Positions 18,038 through 27,282 of a stretch of 37,301 nucleotides of DNA are shown here, in pieces; position 1 is the first letter of the stretch, and each line of letters begins with the position of its first letter. The notes beneath the pieces were generated by a model that saw only the letters and a list, made by a program, of their open reading frames with translations, ran no database searches and was not told the DNA's origin. The stretch is from NCBI GenBank assembly GCA_020720185.1, contig DYPB01000007.1, forward strand, positions 2,308 through 39,608, given 5' to 3'. Made by a program: the position numbers and the translations under genes. Source of the DNA: Flavobacterium psychrophilum. Lineage in GTDB: Bacteria > Bacteroidota > Bacteroidia > Flavobacteriales > Flavobacteriaceae.

Positions 18038-18775
18038 TTAACAATTTCTTTGTCTTACAACTTCATATAAAAAAGCACCACAAGCTACAGAAACATTAAG
18101 TGATCCTATTGTTCCAAACATTGGTAGTTTTGCTTTTTCATCAACAATTTTTAGAACTGATGGGTTTATACCTCTTTCTTCGCTACCCATAATAATTGCT
18201 AATGGCTCATTTAATGAGAAATCATAAATATTGTGTTCCGTTTTTTCAGTAGCAGCAATGGTTTTAATACCAGAACTTTGCAGATAAAAAATAGCGTCTT
18301 TAATGTGTTCAACCTTACAGATAGGAATGTTAAATACAGCACCTGCTGATGTTTTTACGGTATCGCCATTTACAGGAGCCGAACCTGCTTTTTGAACAAT
18401 AATTCCATTTACACCAGTACATTCAGCTGTTCTTATTATTGCTCCAAAGTTTCTAGCGTCTGATATTTGATCTAAAATTAAAAATAAAGGTTTTTTATTA
18501 GCTTGTAAAGTGCTTTCTATCAACATTTCTAAATCCATAAACCCAATAGGCGAGATACTTGCCACAGCTCCTTGATGATTATTTGGAGTCAATCGATTCA
18601 ATTTTTCTACGGGTACATAACTAAAATTAATGTTGCCCCGTTTCATCACTTTCATCAAATCTTTCATCAATTCACCTGATATTTCTTTTTGAATAAATAC
18701 TTTATCAACAGCAGCCCCCGCTTGTATAGCTTCTATAATGGCTCTAATTCCAAAAATGATGTGTTCTTTTTCCAT
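18038..18775 (-). CDS. rlmB: 23S rRNA (guanosine-2'-O)-methyltransferase, RlmB/TrmH type
   Basis: SPOUT methyltransferase of 245 residues that likely methylates G2251 in the 23S P-loop. It has an N-terminal substrate-binding part (HIIFGIRAIIEAIQAGAAVD) and a C-terminal knotted domain with LDQISDARNFGAIIRTAECT, IMGSEERGINPSV and GSLNVSVACGAFLYEV. The start at MEKEHIIFG is chosen over a 15-residue upstream extension, because it matches the family and because a minus-7 promoter element falls inside the extension. The message may be leaderless. Confidence 0.93.
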   Translation of the reverse strand: MEKEHIIFGIRAIIEAIQAGAAVDKVFIQKEISGELMKDLMKVMKRGNINFSYVPVEKLNRLTPNNHQGAVASISPIGFMDLEMLIESTLQANKKPLFLILDQISDARNFGAIIRTAECTGVNGIIVQKAGSAPVNGDTVKTSAGAVFNIPICKVEHIKDAIFYLQSSGIKTIAATEKTEHNIYDFSLNEPLAIIMGSEERGINPSVLKIVDEKAKLPMFGTIGSLNVSVACGAFLYEVVRQRNC

Positions 18776-18780
18776 AGTGG

Positions 18781-18788
18781 CAAAGGTA
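18781..18788 (-). promoter_or_regulatory. Minus-7 element of rlmB, possible leaderless start
   Basis: TACCTTTG on the minus strand matches TAnnTTTG and ends only 5 bases before the rlmB ATG. Transcription from it would begin at or next to the start codon. No TTG is found at the usual distance upstream, so the promoter is only half supported. Confidence 0.4.
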
Positions 18789-18854
18789 AGGAATTTATAT
18801 AGAAAAATAACACTAGACAAATAAAGCTTCAGGGAATAGAAACTACACTTTTCA

Positions 18855-20543
18855 TCAGAAAACAGTTTTTAAACTAATATGAACAATAGCGTTTGAGTTG
18901 TTGATTTTTTGATTATCATAGCTTCCACTTGCGTAAACGAAGTTTAGTAAGCCGTTTTTTGTTTGTAACCCAAAACCAATTCCTATTCCGAGTAATCTGG
19001 AAGATAATTTTCCTGAATTATTTAAACTTTTATCTTCAAAATAAGCATAGTCTAAAATAGAATGTAAATAGAATGAGGGCGATATAATATACTGGTATTC
19101 TGTCAATAAAGATGTAAGTATATTGGCTTGTAATGAATTTTCATTAAATCCTCTTATGGAATTGATGCCTCCAAAACGGTATAATTCATTGACAATATAA
19201 GTATTGGATTGAAGATAAAAGTTTTCTGTTTTTAGGTTTATAGCAGTATTTTTTGTTAAATACAAATGATAATTAGCGGTTAATTGCCCAAAAAACTGTT
19301 GATTATTATTTAATCTAGCATTTCGTTTTCCTGAACCAATTTGAAATTTGAAATTTAATTTTTCTGGAAATAAAAAATCATCTAAATTGTAACTAAAAAA
19401 CTCATAAGTTCCTGTATAATAACTACTATTGTAATTTGAAATTGAATTAGAATTTGCATTTTTTATATCGTTTGACTCTGTCGATTGATAGCCTAAAAAA
19501 ACTTTTGAATTATAATTAAGATAATATCCAATATCAATAGTGTTTTTTGTGTTTTGAAAAATACTATCTTGCTTAAAAATGTTCAACTGTGTTTTTACAG
19601 CAATTGGCGAATTGAAAATATATGGAATTTCTACACTTCCATTAAAAGTTTTTTGGTCTTTTCCGTCGCTTTTCCAATAAATTTGTAATTTTTCTCCCGT
19701 ATTTAGTGCGTTATTAAGAGTTAAATCAAGATATCCATTGAAAATCAATTTACCTTTTTCGTCGTTTGAAAAACCAATAAAGCCATCAAACGAATTTGTT
19801 TTTGCTTTTTCAAGATATACAAAAACCTTTGTAGAATCAGTAGTAAAAAGTATTTCAGGATATTTGGTTTGTTTCACGAAACGAATTTTATTAAAATCGA
19901 AATTTATTTTCTTTAAATTCTCCTGATTAAAAATTTGATTTTTATATCTTCGTTCCAAATTTTTTTTATACCCAACAGGAAATTTATCATAACCTTTAAT
20001 TACAAATCCATTCAGATTTCTTTTTTTATTAGTAATAATTTGTAAATCAGCTGTTAAATAGTCCTCTTTTTTCTGAATATTAATCAATTGCAATTTAGAT
20101 AATCCAAAGCCTGATTTTTCTAATTTTTGAAGATTGGAATTTAAAAAATCTTCCACCTTATAATAAGGTAAAATAATTATTTCTTTATTTTTACCAAAAA
20201 TTACATCAATTAATGTTTCGGTTGTTTCATTTTTAAAAAAAATAATACTGGGGTTTATATGAATAAAATTTGTTCGTTTTCCTAAATCAAAATGAAATAA
20301 AAAAGTAGAATCACTAACTTTTTTTTGATCCGTAATTTTACTTTCTAAAAAACCTATTTTAGATAATTTTTCAGCAAATAAATTAACCTCTTCAATAATT
20401 GATTTTCCATTAATATGTGTTTTTTTGTAGCCAATCGAATCAATTATTTTCTCATTTTTATCCGATAAAATTGACAAATGTAGTTGCTGTGCCGTGGTAT
20501 TCGACAGGAAAAATAAAAATAAGATAAAAACTTTATACTTCAT
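18855..20543 (-). CDS. Outer-membrane barrel protein, POTRA/Omp85-like, function unknown
   Basis: 562 residues with a signal peptide (MKYKVFILFLFFLSNTTA, cut before QQLHLS). The first 200 or so residues look like POTRA-type periplasmic repeats (a TADLQIITNKKRNLNGFVIK segment and others). The rest is rich in alternating beta strands, with FGGINSIRGF at 457-466, matching the RGF motif of the Omp85 barrel, and a C-terminal Phe typical of outer-membrane barrels. It is shorter than BamA and lies alone between rlmB and rpsL. It could be a two-partner-type transporter or an assembly accessory. A signal-less start 15 residues upstream is rejected. Confidence 0.75.
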   Translation of the reverse strand: MKYKVFILFLFFLSNTTAQQLHLSILSDKNEKIIDSIGYKKTHINGKSIIEEVNLFAEKLSKIGFLESKITDQKKVSDSTFLFHFDLGKRTNFIHINPSIIFFKNETTETLIDVIFGKNKEIIILPYYKVEDFLNSNLQKLEKSGFGLSKLQLINIQKKEDYLTADLQIITNKKRNLNGFVIKGYDKFPVGYKKNLERRYKNQIFNQENLKKINFDFNKIRFVKQTKYPEILFTTDSTKVFVYLEKAKTNSFDGFIGFSNDEKGKLIFNGYLDLTLNNALNTGEKLQIYWKSDGKDQKTFNGSVEIPYIFNSPIAVKTQLNIFKQDSIFQNTKNTIDIGYYLNYNSKVFLGYQSTESNDIKNANSNSISNYNSSYYTGTYEFFSYNLDDFLFPEKLNFKFQIGSGKRNARLNNNQQFFGQLTANYHLYLTKNTAINLKTENFYLQSNTYIVNELYRFGGINSIRGFNENSLQANILTSLLTEYQYIISPSFYLHSILDYAYFEDKSLNNSGKLSSRLLGIGIGFGLQTKNGLLNFVYASGSYDNQKINNSNAIVHISLKTVF

Positions 20544-20627
20544 AAATATAATTAACAATGCAAATATCTTATTTTTATTATAAAACACATCAAAAAATCA
20601 AAATATTGAAAATTAATCTATTATCTT

Positions 20628-20657
20628 TTGGTAATTTAAAAAAAAACATTACTTTTG
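20628..20657 (+). promoter_or_regulatory. Promoter of the rpsL-rpsG-fusA-rpsJ operon
   Basis: TTG at 20628-20630, a 19-base spacer, then TACTTTTG at 20650-20657. The start of transcription would be near 20663, at the foot of a 5-bp hairpin (ACCCT and AGGGT, 20661-20676). The leader is about 50 bases. Element and spacer are the same as in the rplC promoter. Confidence 0.8.
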
Positions 20658-20711
20658 CAGACCCTTAAAATAGGGTAAATATAATTTTTTAACAAATATT
20701 AGGTACAAATT

Positions 20712-21125
20712 ATGCCAACTATTCAACAATTAGTAAGAACAGGAAGAACTCAAATTACCAAGAAGAGTAAATCGGTTGCTTTAGATTCTTGTCCACAACG
20801 CCGTGGGGTATGTACTCGTGTTTACACAACAACACCAAAAAAACCAAATTCTGCAATGCGTAAAGTTGCAAGAGTTCGTTTGACAAATGGTAACGAGGTA
20901 AATGCGTACATTCCTGGTGAAGGACACAATCTACAAGAACACTCGATAGTATTGGTTAGGGGTGGAAGAGTAAAAGACTTACCAGGGGTAAGGTATCACA
21001 TTGTGCGTGGAGCGTTAGACACATCTGGCGTTGCAGGACGAACACAAAGACGATCAAAGTATGGAGCCAAACGACCAAAACCAGGTCAGGCAGCTGCAGC
21101 ACCAACAAAAGGTAAGAAAAAGTAA
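20712..21125 (+). CDS. rpsL: 30S ribosomal protein S12
   Basis: S12, 137 residues, a decoding-centre protein. It starts [20 protein letters not shown]. The streptomycin-related loops read [19 protein letters not shown] and [18 protein letters not shown] and keep the usual Lys residues, so no resistance substitution is visible. A short Ala/Lys tail ([13 protein letters not shown]) extends the C-terminus. First gene of the str-type operon. Confidence 0.98.
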   Translation: MPTIQQLVRTGRTQITKKSKSVALDSCPQRRGVCTRVYTTTPKKPNSAMRKVARVRLTNGNEVNAYIPGEGHNLQEHSIVLVRGGRVKDLPGVRYHIVRGALDTSGVAGRTQRRSKYGAKRPKPGQAAAAPTKGKKK

Positions 21126-21130
21126 TTAAA

Positions 21131-21179
21131 AGCTATCAGCTGTCAGCCAAAGGCTAATTGCTAAAAGCCAAAAAAACAA
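21131..21179. repeat. Degenerate heptamer array between rpsL and rpsG
   Basis: Six to seven 7-base units beginning 5 bases after the rpsL stop: AGCTATC, AGCTGTC, AGCCAAA, GGCTAAT, TGCTAAA, AGCCAAA. The common core is a GC dinucleotide at positions 2-3 of each unit, as in the infA-rpmJ array. Most of the 60-base gap is made of it. Confidence 0.65.
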
Positions 21180-21185
21180 AGAAAA

Positions 21186-21662
21186 ATGAGAAAAAGAGCG
21201 GCAAAAAAAAGACCACTTTTACCAGACCCGAGGTTTAATGACCAACTGGTAACCCGTTTTGTGAACAACTTAATGTGGGACGGAAAGAAATCAACAGCAT
21301 TTAAAGTGTTTTATGACGCAATGGATATCGTTGAGAGTAAAAAACAAACCGAAGAGAAATCTTCTGTAGAAATTTGGAAAGATGCACTTACAAATGTTAT
21401 GCCTCATGTTGAAGTGCGTAGCCGTAGAGTAGGTGGAGCAACATTTCAAATACCAATGCAAATTCGTCCAGACAGAAAAATTTCGATGGCAATGAAATGG
21501 ATGATTCTTTATGCAAGAAGAAGAAACGAAAAATCAATGGCTCAAAAGTTAGCCTCAGAAGTTTTAGCAGCAGCTAAAGAAGAAGGAGCAGCAGTTAAGA
21601 AAAGAATGGACACTCACAAAATGGCAGAAGCTAATAAAGCATTCTCTCATTTTAGATTTTAA
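21186..21662 (+). CDS. rpsG: 30S ribosomal protein S7
   Basis: S7, 158 residues, nucleates assembly of the 30S head. It starts [20 protein letters not shown]. The signature is near [20 protein letters not shown], and the rRNA-binding part includes [19 protein letters not shown]. It ends [15 protein letters not shown]. It lies 60 bases after rpsL and 11 bases before fusA. Confidence 0.98.
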   Translation: MRKRAAKKRPLLPDPRFNDQLVTRFVNNLMWDGKKSTAFKVFYDAMDIVESKKQTEEKSSVEIWKDALTNVMPHVEVRSRRVGGATFQIPMQIRPDRKISMAMKWMILYARRRNEKSMAQKLASEVLAAAKEEGAAVKKRMDTHKMAEANKAFSHFRF

Positions 21663-21673
21663 TTCATAAAGAA

Positions 21674-23830
21674 ATGGCTAGAGAACTTAAATATACAAGA
21701 AATATCGGAATTGCTGCTCACATTGATGCTGGTAAAACAACAACAACAGAGCGTATTTTATTCTATACAGGAAAATCACACAAAATTGGTGAAGTACATG
21801 ATGGTGCTGCAACAATGGACTGGATGGCACAAGAGCAAGAGCGTGGAATTACAATTACTTCTGCTGCTACAACTTGCGAATGGAATTTTCCAACAACTCA
21901 AGGTAAAATATTACCAGAAACATTACCATACCACTTTAATATCATCGACACCCCAGGTCACGTTGATTTTACAGTTGAAGTAAACCGTTCTTTGCGTGTA
22001 CTTGATGGTTTAGTTTTTCTTTTTTCTGCCGTTGATGGTGTTGAGCCTCAATCAGAAACAAACTGGAGACTTGCCGATCAATACCGTGTACCTCGTATCG
22101 GTTTTGTTAACAAAATGGATAGACAAGGTTCTAACTTTTTGATGGTTTGTCAACAAGTTAGAGATATGCTGAAATCAAACGCAGTTGCAATCACTTTGCC
22201 TATTGGTGAAGAAAATGATTTTAAAGGAGTTGTAGATTTAGTGAAAAATCAAGCTATCGTTTGGGATGATGCTGGAATGGGTGCAACTTATGAAGTAGTG
22301 GATATTCCTGCTGATATGCTTGACGAAGTTAAAGAATATCGTTCAATTCTTATCGAAGCCGTTGCGGATTATGACGAGAATTTGTTAGAAAAATTCATGG
22401 AAGACGAAAATTCTATTACAGAAGAAGAAATCAATATTGCATTGAGAGCTGCTGTTATGGATATGGCAATTATTCCTATGATTGCAGGTTCGTCGTTCAA
22501 AAACAAAGGCGTTCAATTCATGTTAGATGCGGTATGTAAATACTTACCATCTCCAATGGATAAAGAAGGAATTGTAGGTATTCATCCTGATGATGCTGAC
22601 TTATTAGAAGAAGATCAAAAACCAATTTTGAGAAAACCAGATGTAAAAGAGCCATTTGCAGCCCTTGCATTTAAAATTGCTACTGACCCATTTGTGGGAA
22701 GATTAGCTTTTTTCCGTGCTTATTCTGGAAGATTAGATGCAGGTTCTTATGTTTTGAATACTCGTTCTGGCAACAAAGAAAGAATTTCTCGTATTTATCA
22801 AATGCACGCTAACAAACAAAATCCAATCGAATATATCGAAGCAGGAGATATTGGAGCAGCGGTAGGTTTTAAAGATATCAAAACAGGAGATACTTTGTGT
22901 GATGAAAAACACCCAATTATCTTGGAATCAATGAAGTTCCCAGCACCAGTAATTGGTATTGCTATTGAGCCAAAAACCAAAGCCGATGTTGATAAAATGG
23001 GTATGGCTTTAGCTAAATTAGCTGAAGAAGATCCAACATTTACAGTTAGAACTGATGAAGCATCTGGACAAACTATTATTTCAGGAATGGGCGAGTTACA
23101 CCTTGACATTTTAGTTGATAGAATGAAAAGAGAGTTTAAAGTTGAGGTAAACCAAGGCGAACCACAGGTTGAATATAAAGAGGCATTTACAAAATCTGCT
23201 ACACACCGTGAGGTTTATAAAAAACAATCAGGTGGTAGAGGTAAATTTGGAGATATTGTATTTACATTGGAACCAGCAGACGAAGTTGATGGTAAACCAG
23301 CAGTTGGATTACAATTTATAAATGCTGTAAAAGGTGGGAATATTCCAAAAGAATTTATCCCAGCTGTTGAAAAAGGTTTCCGTGAATCAATGAAAACTGG
23401 TCCATTAGCTGGATATCAAGTAGATAGTTTGAAAGTAACATTAACAGATGGTTCTTATCATAATGTCGATTCTGATGCACTTTCGTTTGAATTGGCAGCC
23501 AGAATGGGATACAGAGAAGTTGCAAAAGCAGCTGGAGCAATCGTTTTGGAACCTATCATGAAAATGGAAGTTATCACACCAGAAGAAAATATGGGTGATA
23601 TCGTTGGTGATATTAACAGAAGACGAGGTCAGGTAAACGATATGGGCGACAGAAATGGTGCAAAAACCATCAAAGCCGATGTGCCATTATCAGAAATGTT
23701 TGGATATGTTACTACTTTAAGAACCCTTTCTTCAGGTAGAGCCACATCAACAATGGAGTTTTCGCACTATGCAGAAACACCAGCAAATATATCGGAAGCA
23801 GTAATCAAAAAAGCAAAAGGTAACGCTTAA
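21674..23830 (+). CDS. fusA: Translation elongation factor G
   Basis: GTPase of 718 residues that drives translocation on the ribosome. The G domain has the P-loop AHIDAGKT at 15-22, the switch segment [16 protein letters not shown] at 92-96 and NKMD at 146-149. Later domains II-V are complete, including [20 protein letters not shown] and the C-terminal region with [18 protein letters not shown]. Nothing suggests a fusidic-acid-resistance change, although single substitutions were not checked against a reference. It stands in its usual place between rpsG and rpsJ. Confidence 0.99.
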   Translation: MARELKYTRNIGIAAHIDAGKTTTTERILFYTGKSHKIGEVHDGAATMDWMAQEQERGITITSAATTCEWNFPTTQGKILPETLPYHFNIIDTPGHVDFTVEVNRSLRVLDGLVFLFSAVDGVEPQSETNWRLADQYRVPRIGFVNKMDRQGSNFLMVCQQVRDMLKSNAVAITLPIGEENDFKGVVDLVKNQAIVWDDAGMGATYEVVDIPADMLDEVKEYRSILIEAVADYDENLLEKFMEDENSITEEEINIALRAAVMDMAIIPMIAGSSFKNKGVQFMLDAVCKYLPSPMDKEGIVGIHPDDADLLEEDQKPILRKPDVKEPFAALAFKIATDPFVGRLAFFRAYSGRLDAGSYVLNTRSGNKERISRIYQMHANKQNPIEYIEAGDIGAAVGFKDIKTGDTLCDEKHPIILESMKFPAPVIGIAIEPKTKADVDKMGMALAKLAEEDPTFTVRTDEASGQTIISGMGELHLDILVDRMKREFKVEVNQGEPQVEYKEAFTKSATHREVYKKQSGGRGKFGDIVFTLEPADEVDGKPAVGLQFINAVKGGNIPKEFIPAVEKGFRESMKTGPLAGYQVDSLKVTLTDGSYHNVDSDALSFELAARMGYREVAKAAGAIVLEPIMKMEVITPEENMGDIVGDINRRRGQVNDMGDRNGAKTIKADVPLSEMFGYVTTLRTLSSGRATSTMEFSHYAETPANISEAVIKKAKGNA

Positions 23831-23841
23831 TCTTAAAGAAA

Positions 23842-24147
23842 ATGAGTCAAAAAATTAGAATAAAACTAAAATCTTACGATCATATGTTGGTTGATAAATC
23901 ATCGGAGAAAATCGTAAAAACTGTAAAAAGTACAGGAGCAGTAGTAACTGGACCAATTCCGTTGCCAACGCATAAAAAATTGTTTACTGTTTTGAGGTCA
24001 CCCCATGTGAACAAAAAAGCCAGAGAACAATTTGAAGTAATGTCATACAAAAGACTGATTGACATCTACTCTTCTTCTTCAAAAACCATTGATGCTCTAA
24101 TGAAATTAGAGTTGCCAAGCGGTGTTGAGGTGGAGATAAAAGTTTAG
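23842..24147 (+). CDS. rpsJ: 30S ribosomal protein S10
   Basis: S10, 101 residues, in the 30S head and also the partner of NusB in antitermination. It starts [20 protein letters not shown], with the signature [20 protein letters not shown]. Eleven bases separate it from fusA, so it belongs to this operon. In most Bacteroidota rplC follows at once; here the operon ends with a terminator instead. Confidence 0.98.
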   Translation: MSQKIRIKLKSYDHMLVDKSSEKIVKTVKSTGAVVTGPIPLPTHKKLFTVLRSPHVNKKAREQFEVMSYKRLIDIYSSSSKTIDALMKLELPSGVEVEIKV

Positions 24148-24190
24148 GTTAAGGTTTAGTTGGTAATTAGAATTTTTATGCACAATAAAA

Positions 24191-24225
24191 AGAACTGGCA
24201 ACTGAACACTGACAACTGAATAATA
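24191..24225. repeat. Heptamer array downstream of rpsJ
   Basis: Four close 7-base units (AGAACTG, GCAACTG, AACACTG, ACAACTG) and a weaker fifth run up to the rpsJ terminator. The unit differs from the GCTTAT type seen elsewhere (core ACTG) but has the same length and location. The 279-base gap 24148-24426 otherwise holds the terminator and AT-rich sequence without a gene. Confidence 0.65.
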
Positions 24226-24264
24226 AAAAAAGCGACCCAAATTAATTTTTGGTGTCGCTTTTTT
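24226..24264 (+). terminator. Terminator after rpsJ
   Basis: A perfect 11-bp stem, AAAAAAGCGAC and GTCGCTTTTTT, around a 17-base loop that can add two more G-C pairs. The T tract is part of the stem, so it can work in both directions and would also serve the convergent glycosyltransferase gene ending at 24427. Confidence 0.9.
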
Positions 24265-24426
24265 GGGCTTCAAAGATACTTATACAATAGTGATAAGAAT
24301 ATTACTTAATTTGTGATTGACTTTAAATTTAATATTAAAATACACCAAAAATTCAAAGTAAGTCCATTTATATAAGGCTTTTATGAAATTTATTTAAAAC
24401 AGAGATTATTATTTCAAAAGGTAAAT

Positions 24427-25878
24427 TTATTTCAATGCGAAATGTTTTCCCCAAACTTGTATTTTATCAAAATTTTTATCAATAACAAAGTTTTTATTAA
24501 TAAATTCTTGGGTTTTCGTGGTGGGTTTGTAAGGTTTTTTATAAATACCAATATACCAAAAAGATTGTACCTTTTTGGGGTCTTTTTCCATTTGGGCAAT
24601 TAGTTTTTCGAGCGTAATATTGATGGTTTTTTTCTGCTTTTTATTAAAATAATAATCATACCAATATTTGTATTCTGTAAACACTTTTTCATCGTTTTTA
24701 TTATTGCTCATTATATTAAAAGATAACTCTCTGAACTGCGTTTTTTGTGGTTTTGTGTAATGTTTTTTTACTACCAATAGGTTTGTAATTGTAAGTGAAA
24801 CAAGTGTGAAAAGCACAATTCCTCGAACGATTTTGCCTTTTATCAAATAGATACCGATACCGAGAATTACAAACAATACTGGGGTTATGCTAATAAAATA
24901 TCGAGTTAGTAAATAAGATATTTTTCCATAGGATTTTATCATCAGAAATGAAAAAAAGAGGAAAAACCAAATGAATAAAATTATGAAATTAAATAATACT
25001 TTGTTATTTATAATTTTGTTGTATTCTGTTTTTTTATCTTCAAAATTTTGAAATATTTTTATAAAATAAAAAAGGAATAAGAGGATTAAGAGGAATGCTG
25101 TAATTTCGAAATCACCAAAAAATTTCTTGAAAATGATTGAAAAGGAATCGGGTTTTGGTGGTGCTACCCAAAATGCTTTGTATTTTAATAATTTTTGTAA
25201 AATTAGATAATTAGGTGCAAACATAATTAGAGCTATAACTCCTGATAGTATTGCATTTTTAAATATTGTTATTTTGTCTTTTTTTGCAGATAAAAATAGG
25301 AATATCAATAGTATAACTGCCTGTGAAAAAATATTTATGAGTGCAAAAAAATTGATATTAAGTAGTAGTCCAGCAAAAACTCCGTACCAAATGGCATTTT
25401 TTATATTGACTTTTTTAAGTAAAATTATTAATCTATAAAAAGATAAAACCGTAAACAAAAAATATAACGAATAGGGTCTGGCATCCTGCGAGATATAAAT
25501 CTGATATTCGTTTACCGCTACTAATAAGGCTGCTAATAACCCTATGTTTTTATTATTTAACTCTTTGGCTAACAAATAAATAGCATACACACAACTAATT
25601 CCTGCAATTGCTGAAACTGACCTTGCTACTATTCCAGTATATCCAAAAAAGAAGTAAAATAATTTTACAATTAAAAAATATAAATACGGAAAACCTTCTC
25701 TTTTTATAATTTGTTGATGAAATTCTGTCCAAGATAATTTTGGATTGGTAATGTTCATCGTATATATTTCGTCCATCCAAAGACTTTGAAAATCAAGATG
25801 ATAGAAACGCAAAATGGTTGCTACTAAAAGTATTAATAACAACCATCTATTTTGTATAATTTGATTTGAATAATTCAT
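24427..25878 (-). CDS. Multi-spanning glycosyltransferase, GT39/GT83-like (GT-C fold)
   Basis: 483 residues with about eleven or twelve hydrophobic segments. The catalytic Asp-Glu pair sits in the first periplasmic loop (SLWMDEIYT, Asp36-Glu37), and the second conserved site QDARPYS is at 131-137. Both are hallmarks of PMT/ArnT-type enzymes, which move a sugar from a polyprenyl-phosphate donor onto lipid, glycan or protein outside the inner membrane. A soluble C-terminal part begins near residue 385. It is the last gene of the polysaccharide run, 1 base after rfbD. The sugar and acceptor cannot be told from sequence. Confidence 0.85.
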   Translation of the reverse strand: MNYSNQIIQNRWLLLILLVATILRFYHLDFQSLWMDEIYTMNITNPKLSWTEFHQQIIKREGFPYLYFLIVKLFYFFFGYTGIVARSVSAIAGISCVYAIYLLAKELNNKNIGLLAALLVAVNEYQIYISQDARPYSLYFLFTVLSFYRLIILLKKVNIKNAIWYGVFAGLLLNINFFALINIFSQAVILLIFLFLSAKKDKITIFKNAILSGVIALIMFAPNYLILQKLLKYKAFWVAPPKPDSFSIIFKKFFGDFEITAFLLILLFLFYFIKIFQNFEDKKTEYNKIINNKVLFNFIILFIWFFLFFSFLMIKSYGKISYLLTRYFISITPVLFVILGIGIYLIKGKIVRGIVLFTLVSLTITNLLVVKKHYTKPQKTQFRELSFNIMSNNKNDEKVFTEYKYWYDYYFNKKQKKTINITLEKLIAQMEKDPKKVQSFWYIGIYKKPYKPTTKTQEFINKNFVIDKNFDKIQVWGKHFALK

Positions 25879-25879
25879 T

Positions 25880-26734
25880 TTAGGTTTTTATCAAACTGTC
25901 TTTCCAATTTTTTATCTCAATTCCAAAAGTCTTCTTTATTTTTGATTTGTCCAAAACGCTATAAGCTGGTCGTTTGGCTGGTGTTGGATAACTGCTTGTT
26001 GGAATGGGTTTTAGATCAATACTGATAGTGTTAATTTCAAATATTCTTTTGGCAAATTCATACCAAGAACAACTACCCTCGTTGCTAAAATTGAAAAGCC
26101 CCCTAGCTCCCGAAGGGAAAATAGGGAGATTGAGTTTTAGAATTATTTTAATAATTGCTTCTGCCAAATCCACAGCATTGGTGGGTGTTCCAATTTGGTC
26201 GTTCACAACTGACAAAGTGTGTTTTTCGTTTCCTAATCTGATCATTGTTTTCATAAAATTATTGCCAAATTGAGAGTAAACCCAAGAGGTTCTTATGATT
26301 ATATGATTGTCTAAAATGGCTTGAACTATTTTTTCTCCGTCTAATTTTGTTTGCCCATAAACACCCGTTGGATTGGGCGTATCATTTTCATTATAAGGTG
26401 TTTGAGAATCTCCGTCAAAAACAAAATCAGTCGAAATTTGAATTAATGTTGTGTTAAAAGTTTTACAAATTTTTGCTAAATTTTCTACTCCAAGTACATT
26501 AATTAAATATGCTTTCTCAGGTTCACTTTCTGCTTTATCAACGGCGGTATATGCTGCGGTATTGATACAAAATTTGGGTTTGTATTTTTCAAAAACCTGT
26601 TTTACATTTTCAATATTTGTTATGTCCAAATCTGTCGAATTACAAAACACAGAGTCTATTTCAGGATAATTTGGTGCAATAAATTGCAAACTTTGTCCTA
26701 ATTGTCCGCCAGAACCTGTAACTAAAACTACCAT
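25880..26734 (-). CDS. rfbD: dTDP-4-dehydrorhamnose reductase
   Basis: NADPH-dependent short-chain reductase that makes dTDP-L-rhamnose, 284 residues. The Rossmann motif is VLVTGSGGQLGQSL (GSGGQLG at 7-13), the catalytic Tyr-Lys pair is YGQTK (Tyr126, Lys130), and Thr102 in ISTDFVFDG is the usual third residue. The start overlaps the end of rfbC by 7 bases, consistent with coupled translation. Last step of the rhamnose pathway. Confidence 0.95.
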   Translation of the reverse strand: MVVLVTGSGGQLGQSLQFIAPNYPEIDSVFCNSTDLDITNIENVKQVFEKYKPKFCINTAAYTAVDKAESEPEKAYLINVLGVENLAKICKTFNTTLIQISTDFVFDGDSQTPYNENDTPNPTGVYGQTKLDGEKIVQAILDNHIIIRTSWVYSQFGNNFMKTMIRLGNEKHTLSVVNDQIGTPTNAVDLAEAIIKIILKLNLPIFPSGARGLFNFSNEGSCSWYEFAKRIFEINTISIDLKPIPTSSYPTPAKRPAYSVLDKSKIKKTFGIEIKNWKDSLIKT

Positions 26735-27279
26735 ATTTTTCGAGCATTTTCAAGGGTTGGCTGTACTGAATCTTTTTCAGAAATTATTAATTTTTCTGTA
26801 TCAAACTGCCAATTTATATTAATCGTTGAATCGTTATAAATCAATCCGCCTTCCGATTCTTTGTTATAAAAATTATCGCATTTATAAAAAAATGTTGCTG
26901 TATTGCTCAAAACTAAAAATCCGTGGGCAAAACCTCTTGGCACAAAAAATTGTCTCTGATTTTCGGCTGATAAAACCACCGCTTCATATTGCCCGTAAGT
27001 TGATGAATTTGGCCTAATATCTACCGCTACATCTAATACTTCGCCTTGCAAAACCCTTACCAACTTGGCTTGAGCATATTCGCCTATTTGATAATGCAAA
27101 CCACGCAATACTCCTTTTGTAGAAAAAGATTGATTGTCTTGCACAAAATTTATTTCTTGACCAATGCCATTTTGAAAGGTATTTTTATTAAAACTTTCCA
27201 TAAAATAACCTCTATCATCTTTAATGATTTTCGATTCTATAATATAACAGCCATTGAGTTTTGTTGGGATGAAGTTCAT
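26728..27279 (-). CDS. rfbC: dTDP-4-dehydrorhamnose 3,5-epimerase
   Basis: Cupin-fold epimerase of 183 residues acting at C3 and C5 of the dTDP-4-keto-6-deoxyglucose intermediate. The catalytic His is in VLRGLHYQ (His62), and the other conserved segments are GEVLDVAVDIRP and VPRGFAHGFLVLSN. It is 3 bases after rfbA and overlaps rfbD. Confidence 0.96.
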   Translation of the reverse strand: MNFIPTKLNGCYIIESKIIKDDRGYFMESFNKNTFQNGIGQEINFVQDNQSFSTKGVLRGLHYQIGEYAQAKLVRVLQGEVLDVAVDIRPNSSTYGQYEAVVLSAENQRQFFVPRGFAHGFLVLSNTATFFYKCDNFYNKESEGGLIYNDSTININWQFDTEKLIISEKDSVQPTLENARKIW

Positions 27280-27282
27280 ATT

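Noticed and set aside
20712..21125. Streptomycin-resistance change in rpsL
   Set aside because: The PKKPNSA and [11 protein letters not shown] loops carry the usual residues.
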